Assembly: GCA_902614375.1 (NCBI GenBank)
Contig: CACMKZ010000002.1
Location: forward strand, 140,477-204,476
Source of the DNA: an uncultured Alphaproteobacteria bacterium
GTDB taxonomy: Bacteria; Pseudomonadota; Alphaproteobacteria; HIMB59; GCA-002718135
Length of the DNA: 64,000 nt
Direction of reading: 5' to 3'
Shown here: positions 36,984 through 44,948 of the stretch, piece after piece
Layout: the number at the start of each line of letters is the position of its first letter
Position numbering within the stretch: position 1 is the stretch's first letter
The notes under the pieces: generated by a model
The model's database searches: none
Told to the model about the DNA's origin: nothing
Seen by the model: only the letters and a program-made list of their open reading frames with translations
Made by a program: the position numbers and the translations under genes

Positions 36984-37967
36984 ATGAATTTTCTTTTAAC
37001 AGGTGGTGCTGGATATATAGGGAGTCATGCCGCTCTTTCTCTTCTAGATGCTGGTCATAATGTTCATATTATTGATGATTTATCCACTGGGAATAAAAGT
37101 CTCATTCCTAAAAATGCATTTTTTACAAAATGTAATATTAATGATGAAGAAGTAATTTCTGAGCTTATAAAATCTAATAGCTTTGATTTATTAATGCACT
37201 TTGCTGGTTTTATTCAAGTTGAGGAATCTGTAAAATATCCGCAGAAATATTTTGATAATAATACTGAAAATGCAACTAAACTATTTGAAACTTGTAAAAA
37301 TAATGGATTAAATAAAATAGTATTTTCTTCAACAGCTGCTGCATACGGATCAGTAAGTGAAAATAAATTAATAGATGAAAATACAAATTTAAATCCTCAG
37401 AATCCATATGCTGAATCTAAAATAAAAACAGAAAATTTTTTATTTGAAAATAAACATGAATACAAATTTATAATATTGCGATACTTTAATGTTGCTGGTG
37501 CTGATAAAAAATTAAGATCAGGTCAAATATCTAAAAGATCAACACATTTAATAAAAATTTTATCTGAAGTAGTTGTAGGAAAAAGAGATCATATTGAAAT
37601 ATTTGGCAATGACTATAATACGGCTGATGGGACGGCTATCAGAGACTATATTCATGTCTCTGACCTTGCTGATATCCACTTAGAAGTTGCAAAATATTTA
37701 TTAAAAAATTCAGAATCTAACTTATTTAATTGTGGCTATGGAAATGGTTTTAGTGTTTTAGATGTTATAAATACTGCAAATAAAATTTTAGGAGATAAAA
37801 TTGATTACAAATTTTCAAACAGAAGAGATGGGGATGTTGAACAATTAATAGCAGATACATCAAAAATATTAAAACATATTGATTGGAAGCCAAAATATAA
37901 TGATTTAAGTGAAATTATAAATTCTTCAATTAAATGGGAAGAAAAAATTAATGAATCAAATACATAA
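36984..37967 (+). CDS. galE: UDP-glucose 4-epimerase
   Basis: Interconverts UDP-glucose and UDP-galactose. 327 residues. NAD-binding GGAGYIGSHAALSLL (7-21), catalytic Ser in FSSTAAAYG (about 115) and the YAESK motif (about 143). It precedes galT with a 17-base overlap, giving a Leloir-pathway pair. It is divergent from the SDR operon, with 136 bases in between that should hold both promoters. Confidence 0.95.
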   Translation: MNFLLTGGAGYIGSHAALSLLDAGHNVHIIDDLSTGNKSLIPKNAFFTKCNINDEEVISELIKSNSFDLLMHFAGFIQVEESVKYPQKYFDNNTENATKLFETCKNNGLNKIVFSSTAAAYGSVSENKLIDENTNLNPQNPYAESKIKTENFLFENKHEYKFIILRYFNVAGADKKLRSGQISKRSTHLIKILSEVVVGKRDHIEIFGNDYNTADGTAIRDYIHVSDLADIHLEVAKYLLKNSESNLFNCGYGNGFSVLDVINTANKILGDKIDYKFSNRRDGDVEQLIADTSKILKHIDWKPKYNDLSEIINSSIKWEEKINESNT

Positions 37968-39000
37968 AAGAATCTTTATAAGAAATGATAAAAAAGAACT
38001 TTATCTTTATGGGTATAAGGAACATAAAGAATCCCCAAGCCAAGAACTTGAGGTAACAGAAATTCCTAAACCTCATATGAGATGGAACCCTTCAAGAGAA
38101 GAATGGGTTACCTACTCAGCAGGAAGAAAAAATAGAACTTCATTTCCTCCAAAAGAATATTGCCCACTTTGTCCAGGGGCAAATTTAAATTATCCAACAG
38201 AAATACCTTTTTCAAATTTCGAAGTTGCAGTTTTTCCCAATCGTTGGGCTAGCTTTAATCCCAATGGAGAAAATATATTTTTAGAAAAAATTTTAAGTAA
38301 ACCTTCAAAAGGAGAATGTGAAGTAGTTGTCTATTCCTCAGAACATCATGATACGATTTCTGAAATGCCTTTAGAACGAATAGAATTATTAACTAAAGTT
38401 TGGATTGATAGATATACGGAGTTGCAAAAGAAACCTGATGTTAAATATGTTCTACCTTTTGAAAACAGAGGAGAAGAATGCGGGGTCACGCTTCATCATC
38501 CGCATGGTCAAATTTATGCTTATCCTTTTATTCCCCCTGCAATTGAAAAAGAAATAAGGGCATTTAAAAAAGAGAACTTTTTAATTAAAATTATGAAGGA
38601 ACTGGAGGAGAAATATTATGTTTATCAAAATGAAAATTTTATTGCAGCCGTACCACCTTTTGCAAGATATGCTTACGAAGTATGGATAATACCAAGAAAT
38701 CAAATTGAAGGCCCTTGGAAATTTAATGATAAACAAACTGAAGATTTTTCTAAATGTATTCAACAGGTTGTAAAAGGATATGATAGTTTTCTCAATAAAA
38801 GATGTCCATATATAATGGGTTTACATGCTTCTCCTAAATTAGATGATAATCAGTTTCATTTTCACGTTGAATTTTATCCACCTTTACGACACGGTGATAA
38901 ACCTAAAGTTTTAGCAGGCTCTGAATCAATGGCTGGTGTTTTCATTATGGATGTATTGCCAGAAGATTCTGCTAAAGTATTAAGAAAATTTATGTCATGA
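37951..39000 (+). CDS. galT: Galactose-1-phosphate uridylyltransferase
   Basis: Exchanges UMP between UDP-glucose and galactose-1-phosphate. 349 residues. The active-site HHPHGQIYAY contains the nucleophilic HPH triad at about residue 178. Zinc-binding CPLCPG (about 71) and FHFHVEFYPP (about 305) support the call. It overlaps galE by 17 bases and sufE by 4 (ATGA). No galactokinase is in the window. Confidence 0.95.
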   Translation: MNQIHKRIFIRNDKKELYLYGYKEHKESPSQELEVTEIPKPHMRWNPSREEWVTYSAGRKNRTSFPPKEYCPLCPGANLNYPTEIPFSNFEVAVFPNRWASFNPNGENIFLEKILSKPSKGECEVVVYSSEHHDTISEMPLERIELLTKVWIDRYTELQKKPDVKYVLPFENRGEECGVTLHHPHGQIYAYPFIPPAIEKEIRAFKKENFLIKIMKELEEKYYVYQNENFIAAVPPFARYAYEVWIIPRNQIEGPWKFNDKQTEDFSKCIQQVVKGYDSFLNKRCPYIMGLHASPKLDDNQFHFHVEFYPPLRHGDKPKVLAGSESMAGVFIMDVLPEDSAKVLRKFMS

Positions 39001-39410
39001 AAACAATAGAAGAAAAAATAAATTACTACAAAGAGAGTCTAGATCTATTTGATGATGGAATGGATAAGTATAAGTTTTTAATTGATCAGGCAAAAAATGC
39101 TAAAAATTTTCCAGAAGAATATAGAAATGACTCATTTAAAGTCTCTGGGTGTCAGGCACAAGTTTGGCTGGTTCCTCAATTAAAAGAAAATAAGCTCTCA
39201 TTTTATTACGACTCAGATGCATTTATATCAAAGGGTATGGTAACAATTCTATGTGATATTTATGGTGACAGAAATCCCTCTGAAATTAAAAATTCTGATT
39301 TTAGTATGCTAAATACTTTAGAGCTTGATACTCTTTTAACTCCAGGGAGAAGGAATGGGGTTTTTTCAATGCTTGAAAAAATAAAAGAATACGCAAATTC
39401 TTATTTATAA
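38997..39410 (+). CDS. sufE: Cysteine desulfuration protein SufE
   Basis: Accepts sulfur from the SufS desulfurase and passes it to SufB for Fe-S cluster assembly. 137 residues; the acceptor Cys lies in VSGCQAQVWLVPQ (about residue 50). The ATGA overlap with galT links it to that operon, although no functional link is evident. Other suf genes are outside the window. Confidence 0.92.
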   Translation: MKTIEEKINYYKESLDLFDDGMDKYKFLIDQAKNAKNFPEEYRNDSFKVSGCQAQVWLVPQLKENKLSFYYDSDAFISKGMVTILCDIYGDRNPSEIKNSDFSMLNTLELDTLLTPGRRNGVFSMLEKIKEYANSYL

Positions 39411-39418
39411 AATAGATA

Positions 39419-40021
39419 ATGTTTTATGAGCCAAAAAAGGGAAGTCCTTTTAAAATAGATCCATTTAAGTCACTAGTTTTTCCTCGACCAATTGGATGGA
39501 TATCTTCTATAAATGAAAATGGAGTTGCTAATTTAGCACCTTATTCATATTTTAACGCTGTGGCTGATGAGCCTCCACAGGTTATGTTTTGTTCAAATGG
39601 TAGTTCAACACATGGAAAATATAAGGATTCATTATCAAATATTTTGACTACAAAAGAATTTGTTGTAAATTTTGCAACCTCCACTTCACGAAATCAAATG
39701 AATATATCATCCAGGGATTTCAAACCAGATGAAGATGAATTTATTTTGTCAAATTTAAAAAAGAAAAAATCAAGACTTGTTAAAACTCCCTCAGTTAAAG
39801 ATAGTCCTGTTAATTTAGAATGTAAATTAGTTAAAACAATTAAATTAAAATCAAATTCAAAAAAAATCTCTACAATGATTATTGGTGAAGTAATTGGAAT
39901 TTTTATAAATAATAAATTTATTAAGAATAATAGAGTTGATAGTGTTTCAATGCGATATATAGCAAGAATGGGATATAGTGAATACACGACTATTTCTTCA
40001 AAATTTAATCTAAAAAGATAA
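39419..40021 (+). CDS. Flavin reductase-like FMN-binding protein
   Basis: 200 residues of the FMN-binding split-barrel (flavin_Reduct) family. The N-terminal FPRPIGWISSINENGVANLAPYSYF is the typical FMN-contacting region, followed by PPQVMFCSNG and KEFVVNFAT. The C-terminal third is Lys/Ser/Ile rich. It follows sufE by 8 bases. Its physiological substrate and any oxygenase partner are unknown. The last gene before tRNA-Leu. Confidence 0.85.
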   Translation: MFYEPKKGSPFKIDPFKSLVFPRPIGWISSINENGVANLAPYSYFNAVADEPPQVMFCSNGSSTHGKYKDSLSNILTTKEFVVNFATSTSRNQMNISSRDFKPDEDEFILSNLKKKKSRLVKTPSVKDSPVNLECKLVKTIKLKSNSKKISTMIIGEVIGIFINNKFIKNNRVDSVSMRYIARMGYSEYTTISSKFNLKR

Positions 40022-40092
40022 TCTTAATAAAAATAAATAAATCATTGAAATTAATAGACTAATAATTAAAACCAGAGTAAACCTTAACTAAT

Positions 40093-40177
40093 GGGAGTAT
40101 GGCGGAACTGGTAGACGCGCCGGATTCAAAATCCGGTCACTTCGGTGGTGTGGGTTCAATTCCCTCTACTCCTACCA
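40093..40177 (+). tRNA. tRNA-Leu (anticodon CAA)
   Basis: 85 bases including the encoded CCA. Acceptor GGGAGTA pairs with TACTCCT (a G-U first pair). The anticodon stem CCGGA/TCCGG encloses loop TTCAAAA, giving anticodon CAA at 40127-40129 for codon UUG. The variable arm CAC-TTCG-GTG marks a class II tRNA. The T-stem has one U-U mismatch, and the T-loop is TTCAATT. Its 3' half from the anticodon loop onward is repeated at 41436. Confidence 0.95.
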
Positions 40178-40178
40178 A
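40128..40178 (+). repeat. Direct repeat copy 1 (3' part of tRNA-Leu), candidate attachment site
   Basis: A 51-base segment from within the anticodon to just past CCA matches 41436-41486 with a single difference (A at 40158, G at 41466). The start of identity at the anticodon loop is where many tyrosine recombinases cut tRNA genes. Confidence 0.9.
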
Positions 40179-40225
40179 ATTAATTAATTCTTAACAAATT
40201 ATAAAAGATCATTAAAAACATTTTA

Positions 40226-41179
40226 ATGACAGATATTTTTTTTCATTTAGGTTTCATGAAAACTGCCTCAAGTACTTTGCAAGAGTATTATTTTAAAAAA
40301 AATAAAAATGTTAATTTTTTAGGCAAAAATATAAATGGGAATAACAAAATATTTTTTAAATTTAATAATTTATTTTTTAATGAAAAAATATTACCAGAAG
40401 AGGTATCAAATTTTTTTATAAATAATTTTAGTATATCAAAAAATAAAATTAATGTTATTTCTCAAGAGGCTTTCACATTGCCTTTCAGATATAACGACTC
40501 TCATGATTTTTTATTTTCATTAGATAGAATTAAAAAAATAAGTATAATTTTAAAATCAAAACTTAATTTAGATACTAAAATACTTTTAGTCGTAAAACCT
40601 CAAGATAAATTTTTAATAAGTTGTTATGGATTTTATTCCCATAAGATAGATTCAAATACCATAAGCAATCTTGATCAACTAATTGAAATTTTCTTTGAAA
40701 AACAAAAACTAAGTAAAAATTACTTTTTGAGTAAATTGTTTTACTTATTTGATTACTATGAAGTTTCAAAGAAAATTGAAGAATATTTTGGAAAAGATAA
40801 CATGTATATTTTAAAACTTGACGATAATATATCTGAAAATTTAAATTCTATTTTTGGAGATAATTTAAACATAAAAGACATATTCATTAATAGGTCAATT
40901 AGGGTAAATAATATAGTATATAAAAGAGTAAAAAAAAATACAATAAATCTTCATAAGTTTAAAATATTTTTATTTATAATATCTCTTTTAAAAATAAATA
41001 AAATTAGAATTTTTAAAAATTTGTATTGGCAGATTAATTCTAAATTATCTTTTTTTTTATTTTCAAAGAAAATTAATTATTCTGAGATAAAGATAAAAAA
41101 ATTTTTAAAAACTTTTGAACAATCTAATAATAATTTAGATAAATTTTACACACATAACATAAAGAAAAAAATTAACTAA
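40226..41179 (+). CDS. Sulfotransferase-like protein
   Basis: 317 residues. The N-terminal FFHLGFMKTASSTLQEYYF matches the 5'-phosphosulfate-binding loop of PAPS-dependent sulfotransferases (HIGxxKTGTTSLQ type). VVKPQDKFLISCYGFYSHK (about 131) matches the 3'-phosphate-binding motif, with Lys in place of the usual Arg. The remainder is extremely rich in Asn, Lys, Ile and Phe and lacks further landmarks. It is probably a carbohydrate or surface-polymer sulfotransferase. Composition unlike its neighbours and position between tRNA repeats suggest transfer. Confidence 0.75.
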   Translation: MTDIFFHLGFMKTASSTLQEYYFKKNKNVNFLGKNINGNNKIFFKFNNLFFNEKILPEEVSNFFINNFSISKNKINVISQEAFTLPFRYNDSHDFLFSLDRIKKISIILKSKLNLDTKILLVVKPQDKFLISCYGFYSHKIDSNTISNLDQLIEIFFEKQKLSKNYFLSKLFYLFDYYEVSKKIEEYFGKDNMYILKLDDNISENLNSIFGDNLNIKDIFINRSIRVNNIVYKRVKKNTINLHKFKIFLFIISLLKINKIRIFKNLYWQINSKLSFFLFSKKINYSEIKIKKFLKTFEQSNNNLDKFYTHNIKKKIN

Positions 41180-41435
41180 TTTAATAATTTATTAAAATCT
41201 TTTGGAAAACTATATTTATAATGCAGATAAGTTTTTAGATTCACTCATTAGTTGTATCAAGCTTTAAAAGAATCATATATGTTCGTCTTTTGGATTTTAT
41301 ATAGACTCCCGTGATCAACTTTTATAGTAAATTTCTTTTATATCTCCTAATCTCGTGTTAATGTTTCAATTGAGAAGTGCTGAAAAAAATACTTTTTTAA
41401 CTTGAATATGATGGAATGAAATTAGAAGTAGAAAA
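41180..41435. other. Non-coding stretch with no recognisable gene
   Basis: About 256 bases between the sulfotransferase-like gene and the tRNA repeat. I see no open frame, tRNA or hairpin terminator. Bases 41406-41430 loosely resemble the 5' half of the tRNA (TATG, GGAA and TAGA blocks in the same order), which might be decayed tRNA sequence. Confidence 0.4.
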
Positions 41436-41486
41436 AAAATCCGGTCACTTCGGTGGTGTGGGTTCGATTCCCTCTACTCCTACCAA
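41436..41486 (+). repeat. Direct repeat copy 2 (tRNA-Leu 3' fragment)
   Basis: Repeats 40128-40178 with one mismatch. It retains the variable arm, T-arm, acceptor 3' strand and CCA, but has no intact 5' half, so it cannot make a tRNA. On the opposite strand it encodes the last 13 codons and stop of the transporter gene at 41445. Confidence 0.92.
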
Positions 41487-42641
41487 TTTATCTTCACGCA
41501 TTATAAAAAACATTAGTAAAGCAATCAAAAACATTATTACGCCTAATGCATACATATTAAATGTTAAACCAAAAGTTTCAGCTGAAATTCCAACTACAGC
41601 AGGTCCAAATATAGCTCCGACAAAAGCAATACTTGATACATGAGAAATAGTAACTGGAATTGGATTTTGAGAATTTTTTACTGCCTGTCTAAATACTATG
41701 GGCATAACGTTCGAAATTAACATTCCAAAAAGTGTTATTGCTATAAAAATAATAATTATATTTTGAGAAAAAATACTTAATACTAATATTGTGGATCCAA
41801 CCATTGCAAAACATGGACCTACAATTACTTCACCAAATTTTGTAATTAATTTTGACGCAAAAATATTACTTATGATCTCACCTAAATTAAAAAAAATAAC
41901 TATTGAACCGACTAAAAAAATTGGCGCAGAAAGATCAGTAACGAGCCATAAAGGTGACCATTGAATTATTATTCCCATAAATGCGATAATACACATGTTA
42001 ATTGATGCGAACATGATAATTTTATAATTTGGAATTGAAAATCTTGGATCCTTATTAACAACATCATATTTCATATTCAATCCAAAGAAATACATATTCA
42101 AAGTTGATATAAAAACAAACAAACCCACAACAAAAGTAGTAAAGACAGGATCAATTTCTAAACCAAGACATAAACTAGATATTCCTGCTCCAAGAAGAAA
42201 ACCAAAATTAAAGGATGATTTAAATATTGGATTAAGGATTTTTTTTGTTTTCTCTTCTATTATCGCAACTTGTGTAAAAATATTTGGTGCTTGTATGCCA
42301 ATAGAAATACCCCACAACATAGATACAAAAATAAAAAAATTATATGAAGAGAAGTAAAAAATAGAAAATGGAATAAATGCGTATAATAATCTTGCAATTA
42401 TTAAACAATTTGTGCTTCCTATTTTTGGGAGTAAAAAACGGGTCGTAAGTTGGTTTGTAATTACATTACAAATACCAAAAATAATAAATCCTATAGAAAA
42501 TTCTATTTTTGTCATATCAATCAAATCAAAAAGAATTGGTGAATTTACCATAAACATACTGAAGGTTAATGTTGCAAAGAACCCTTGTGAAAACGTTGCA
42601 TAAAATGCAGTTTTTAATTCTTTAGTCTCTATATTTTCCAT
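41445..42641 (-). CDS. Major facilitator superfamily transporter with tRNA-derived C-terminus
   Basis: 398-residue inner-membrane protein with about 12 hydrophobic segments. MFS features include GNVITNQLTTRFLLPKIG-like loop 2-3 and a central break near residue 195. The substrate is unknown. The final residues LVGVEGIEPTPPK and the TGA stop come from the antisense strand of the tRNA-Leu fragment, so the native 3' end has been replaced. The last membrane segment (ALGVIMFLIALLMFFIM) ends just before this tail, so function may be retained. Confidence 0.85.
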   Translation of the reverse strand: MENIETKELKTAFYATFSQGFFATLTFSMFMVNSPILFDLIDMTKIEFSIGFIIFGICNVITNQLTTRFLLPKIGSTNCLIIARLLYAFIPFSIFYFSSYNFFIFVSMLWGISIGIQAPNIFTQVAIIEEKTKKILNPIFKSSFNFGFLLGAGISSLCLGLEIDPVFTTFVVGLFVFISTLNMYFFGLNMKYDVVNKDPRFSIPNYKIIMFASINMCIIAFMGIIIQWSPLWLVTDLSAPIFLVGSIVIFFNLGEIISNIFASKLITKFGEVIVGPCFAMVGSTILVLSIFSQNIIIIFIAITLFGMLISNVMPIVFRQAVKNSQNPIPVTISHVSSIAFVGAIFGPAVVGISAETFGLTFNMYALGVIMFLIALLMFFIMREDKLVGVEGIEPTPPK

Positions 42642-42716
42642 TTAAGTAATATTTATGATAATTTAGATTTAAAATCATTAATAGTATAAATCAAAATTAT
42701 AAAAAAAATAAATTAA

Positions 42717-43301
42717 ATGAATTTTCTTAAAAAAACTTACAATTGGACTTTAGAAAAAGCACAACATAAAAATGCAAAGTGGTATTTAAGTCTAATATCA
42801 TTTGTAGAAAGCTCATTTTTTCCAATTCCACCAGATTTACTGCTTATACCAATGGCGTTAGCTTCCAAAGCAAATGCTCTATTTTACGCATTTATATGTA
42901 CACTCTTTTCAGTACTTGGTGGAATACTAGGATATGCAATAGGATATTATTTTTATAATTCAGTAGGTATTTACATTGTAGACTTTTATCATTTAGAAAA
43001 TTCTTTTAATATTTTTGAAAGTTATTACAAAGAATTTGGTATATTGATTGTTCTTGGTGCAGGAATAACTCCATTTCCTTATAAGTTTATTACTATTGCA
43101 AGCGGTGTATTTGGATTAAATATTTTTTTGTTTATTATTGTTTCTATTATTGGTAGAGGATTAAGATTTTATTTGATAGCAATACTTCTTTATTTTTTTG
43201 GTGAAAAAATTAAGTTAATTATTGATAAATATTTTAATTTTTTAACCATTGTGTTTTTTATTTTACTTGTTGGAAGTGTTTTTATAATTAGATTTTTATG
43301 A
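42717..43301 (+). CDS. DedA/YqaA-type membrane protein (VTT domain)
   Basis: 194 residues with several membrane segments. FVESSFFPIPPDLLLIPMALA (about 26-46) and GAGITPFPYKFITIASGVFGL (about 115-135) are the two conserved re-entrant regions of the SNARE-associated/DedA family, which includes lipid-scramblase-like proteins. It overlaps dsbB by 4 bases (ATGA), forming a small operon with dsbB and coq7. Confidence 0.9.
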   Translation: MNFLKKTYNWTLEKAQHKNAKWYLSLISFVESSFFPIPPDLLLIPMALASKANALFYAFICTLFSVLGGILGYAIGYYFYNSVGIYIVDFYHLENSFNIFESYYKEFGILIVLGAGITPFPYKFITIASGVFGLNIFLFIIVSIIGRGLRFYLIAILLYFFGEKIKLIIDKYFNFLTIVFFILLVGSVFIIRFL

Positions 43302-43792
43302 TAATTCGTAATTGGATAACACTTTTATTTTTTATTTCGCTTATTTCGATATCATCAGCGTTAATTGCAGAGTATTTTTTTAATCTACAGCCATGTGAAT
43401 TGTGTTTAAAGCAAAGACATCCGTATTATTTAATTTTAATATGTTTAATTTTGATATTTTTATTCAAAAATTTAAATAAAATTTGGTTTTATTTAGTAAT
43501 ACAGTTTGCATCAGTTTACGGGCTTTTTTATTCTATATGGCATGTTGGAGTTGAAAATCAAATTCTTAAAGGGCCAGCAGGTTGTTCAGCAATGCTAATA
43601 AACAGTGAGAATACTACAGACCTTAAAGCTCAGATATTATCAAAGCAGGTAATAAGTTGTGATGAAGTTATTTGGAGTTTTTATGGAATTTCTGCTGCTT
43701 CAATTAATACGCTTGTTTTACTAGTTATTTTTATTTTAAATGCTATTTATTTATTTAGATACTATGGCTCTAAAAAAGAAAAAAACATCTAA
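43298..43792 (+). CDS. dsbB: Disulfide bond formation protein DsbB
   Basis: Re-oxidises DsbA by passing electrons to quinone. 164 residues, four membrane segments. The first redox pair is in PCELCLKQRHPYY (CxxC at about 33-36), and the second pair is Cys in GPAGCSAM and Cys in VISCDEVIW. It overlaps the upstream DedA gene by 4 bases and the downstream coq7 by 29. No dsbA is visible here. Confidence 0.93.
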   Translation: MIIRNWITLLFFISLISISSALIAEYFFNLQPCELCLKQRHPYYLILICLILIFLFKNLNKIWFYLVIQFASVYGLFYSIWHVGVENQILKGPAGCSAMLINSENTTDLKAQILSKQVISCDEVIWSFYGISAASINTLVLLVIFILNAIYLFRYYGSKKEKNI

Positions 43793-44333
43793 GAAAAAAT
43801 CTTCGTCAAATAGAACTACTCATAGGGAGATTTTAGAAGAAATCATAAGAGTCGATCATGCTGGTGAATATGGTGCGACTAAAATATATGATGGTCAAAT
43901 AGCAGTTTTTGGGAAAAGCTCAAAGCTTGGCAAAACTATTCAACATATGGCTGATCAGGAACAAGAGCATATTGATAAATTTAATGAATTAATATTGGAG
44001 CATAGAGTTAGACCAACTGCTCTTTTACCTTTATGGAATGTTGCGGGTTACGCGCTTGGCGCATCGACTGCTTTAATGGGTGAAAAAGCTGCCATGGCAT
44101 GCACCGTTGCTGTTGAAAAAGTAATTGGTGAACATTACCAAGAACAATTAGAGCTCTTAGGAGATGACCATAAAGATTTAAAAAAAACAATTTCCAAATT
44201 CCGAGATGATGAACTTGAACATCATGATATTGGAATAGAACATGATGCAGAAAGTGCGCCAGGATATAAAATTATGTCAAAAGTAATAGAACTTGGATGT
44301 AAAACAGCAATCGCTATATCAAAAAAAATTTAA
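43764..44333 (+). CDS. coq7: Demethoxyubiquinone hydroxylase (COQ7 family)
   Basis: Hydroxylates demethoxyubiquinone in ubiquinone synthesis. 189 residues from the ATG at 43764; a start at 43740 would add eight residues. The diiron ligands are the Glu/His residues in RVDHAGEYGA, DQEQEHIDKF, EKVIGEHYQEQL and DDELEHHDIGIEHDAE. A Lys/Ser-rich leader precedes the domain. It overlaps dsbB, and its 3' end meets the convergent HNH gene with a 4-base overlap. Common in Alphaproteobacteria. Confidence 0.93.
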   Translation: MALKKKKTSKKKSSSNRTTHREILEEIIRVDHAGEYGATKIYDGQIAVFGKSSKLGKTIQHMADQEQEHIDKFNELILEHRVRPTALLPLWNVAGYALGASTALMGEKAAMACTVAVEKVIGEHYQEQLELLGDDHKDLKKTISKFRDDELEHHDIGIEHDAESAPGYKIMSKVIELGCKTAIAISKKI

Positions 44334-44884
44334 TTTTCTAATTCAGTATCCCAATATAAATAGTCTCTCCAAGTCTCATGCAAAAAATTAGGAGGGAAAT
44401 TCCTACCATTATTTTGTAATTGAATTGACGATGGTCGAAGAGGTTTTTTAAAGAGTTTCATATCTGTATTCTGTATAAGTTTTCTTCCTTTTTTTAAATT
44501 ACAGGATGTGCACGCAGAGACAACATTTTCCCAAGTAGTTTTTCCATTCAGACATTTAGGAACTAGATGGTCAAATGTTAGTTCGTTTGCAGGAAAACGA
44601 TTGGTACAATACTGACAAGTAAAATTATCTCTCAAAAAAACGTTAAAACGTGTAAAAGCAGGTCTTCTTTGTGGAGTAACATAATCCTTTAAAGCTATTA
44701 CACTTGGTAACTTAAAAGTAAGATTCGGAGAATGAACTTCATGCTCGTAATTTTCAATTACTGAAACTCTTTCAAGAAAAACGGCTTTGATGGCATCTTG
44801 CCATGAACATAAAGAAAGTGGGTAATAAGATAGTGGCCGAAAATCAGCATTTAGAACCAAAGCTGGATTTTCTGCGGTACTCAT
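44330..44884 (-). CDS. HNH endonuclease-domain protein
   Basis: 184 residues. The HNH domain is at about 88-135: CQYC and CTSCNLKK zinc-binding pairs bracket the LTFDHLVPKCLNGKTTWENVV core with catalytic His and Asn. The N-terminal PALVLNADFRPLSYYPLSLCSWQDAIKAV is a well-conserved feature of a widespread chromosomal HNH family whose role is unknown. It is monocistronic and not obviously part of a mobile element. Confidence 0.9.
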   Translation of the reverse strand: MSTAENPALVLNADFRPLSYYPLSLCSWQDAIKAVFLERVSVIENYEHEVHSPNLTFKLPSVIALKDYVTPQRRPAFTRFNVFLRDNFTCQYCTNRFPANELTFDHLVPKCLNGKTTWENVVSACTSCNLKKGRKLIQNTDMKLFKKPLRPSSIQLQNNGRNFPPNFLHETWRDYLYWDTELEN

Positions 44885-44948
44885 TTTAGTTTCTACTCAC
44901 CCAAGTCATATTATTCAAATAGTAATATAATATTAAGATTCGATTACT

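Larger units (their letters stand above)
40179..41435 (+). mobile_element. Candidate tRNA-Leu-borne mini-island or scar (no integrase)
   Basis: About 1.26 kb lies between the complete tRNA-Leu and a repeat of its 3' half. It holds one very AT-rich sulfotransferase-like gene and about 250 bases without a gene. No integrase, excisionase or transposase is present. The layout is that of an integrated element flanked by att sites that has lost its recombinase or moves with help from elsewhere. A degenerate tandem tRNA duplicate is the alternative explanation. Confidence 0.5.

Noticed and set aside
39694-39987. 97-residue minus-strand frame opposite the flavin reductase-like gene
   Set aside because: Antisense shadow rich in Ile, Leu and Phe from an AT-rich coding strand, with no ribosome site.
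41436-41486. A second functional tRNA-Leu gene
   Set aside because: Only the part from the anticodon loop onward is intact. There is no matching acceptor 5' strand or D-arm upstream.
41416-41643. Plus-strand open frame starting before the tRNA fragment
   Set aside because: It runs through the tRNA repeat and antisense to the transporter. It has no family resemblance.
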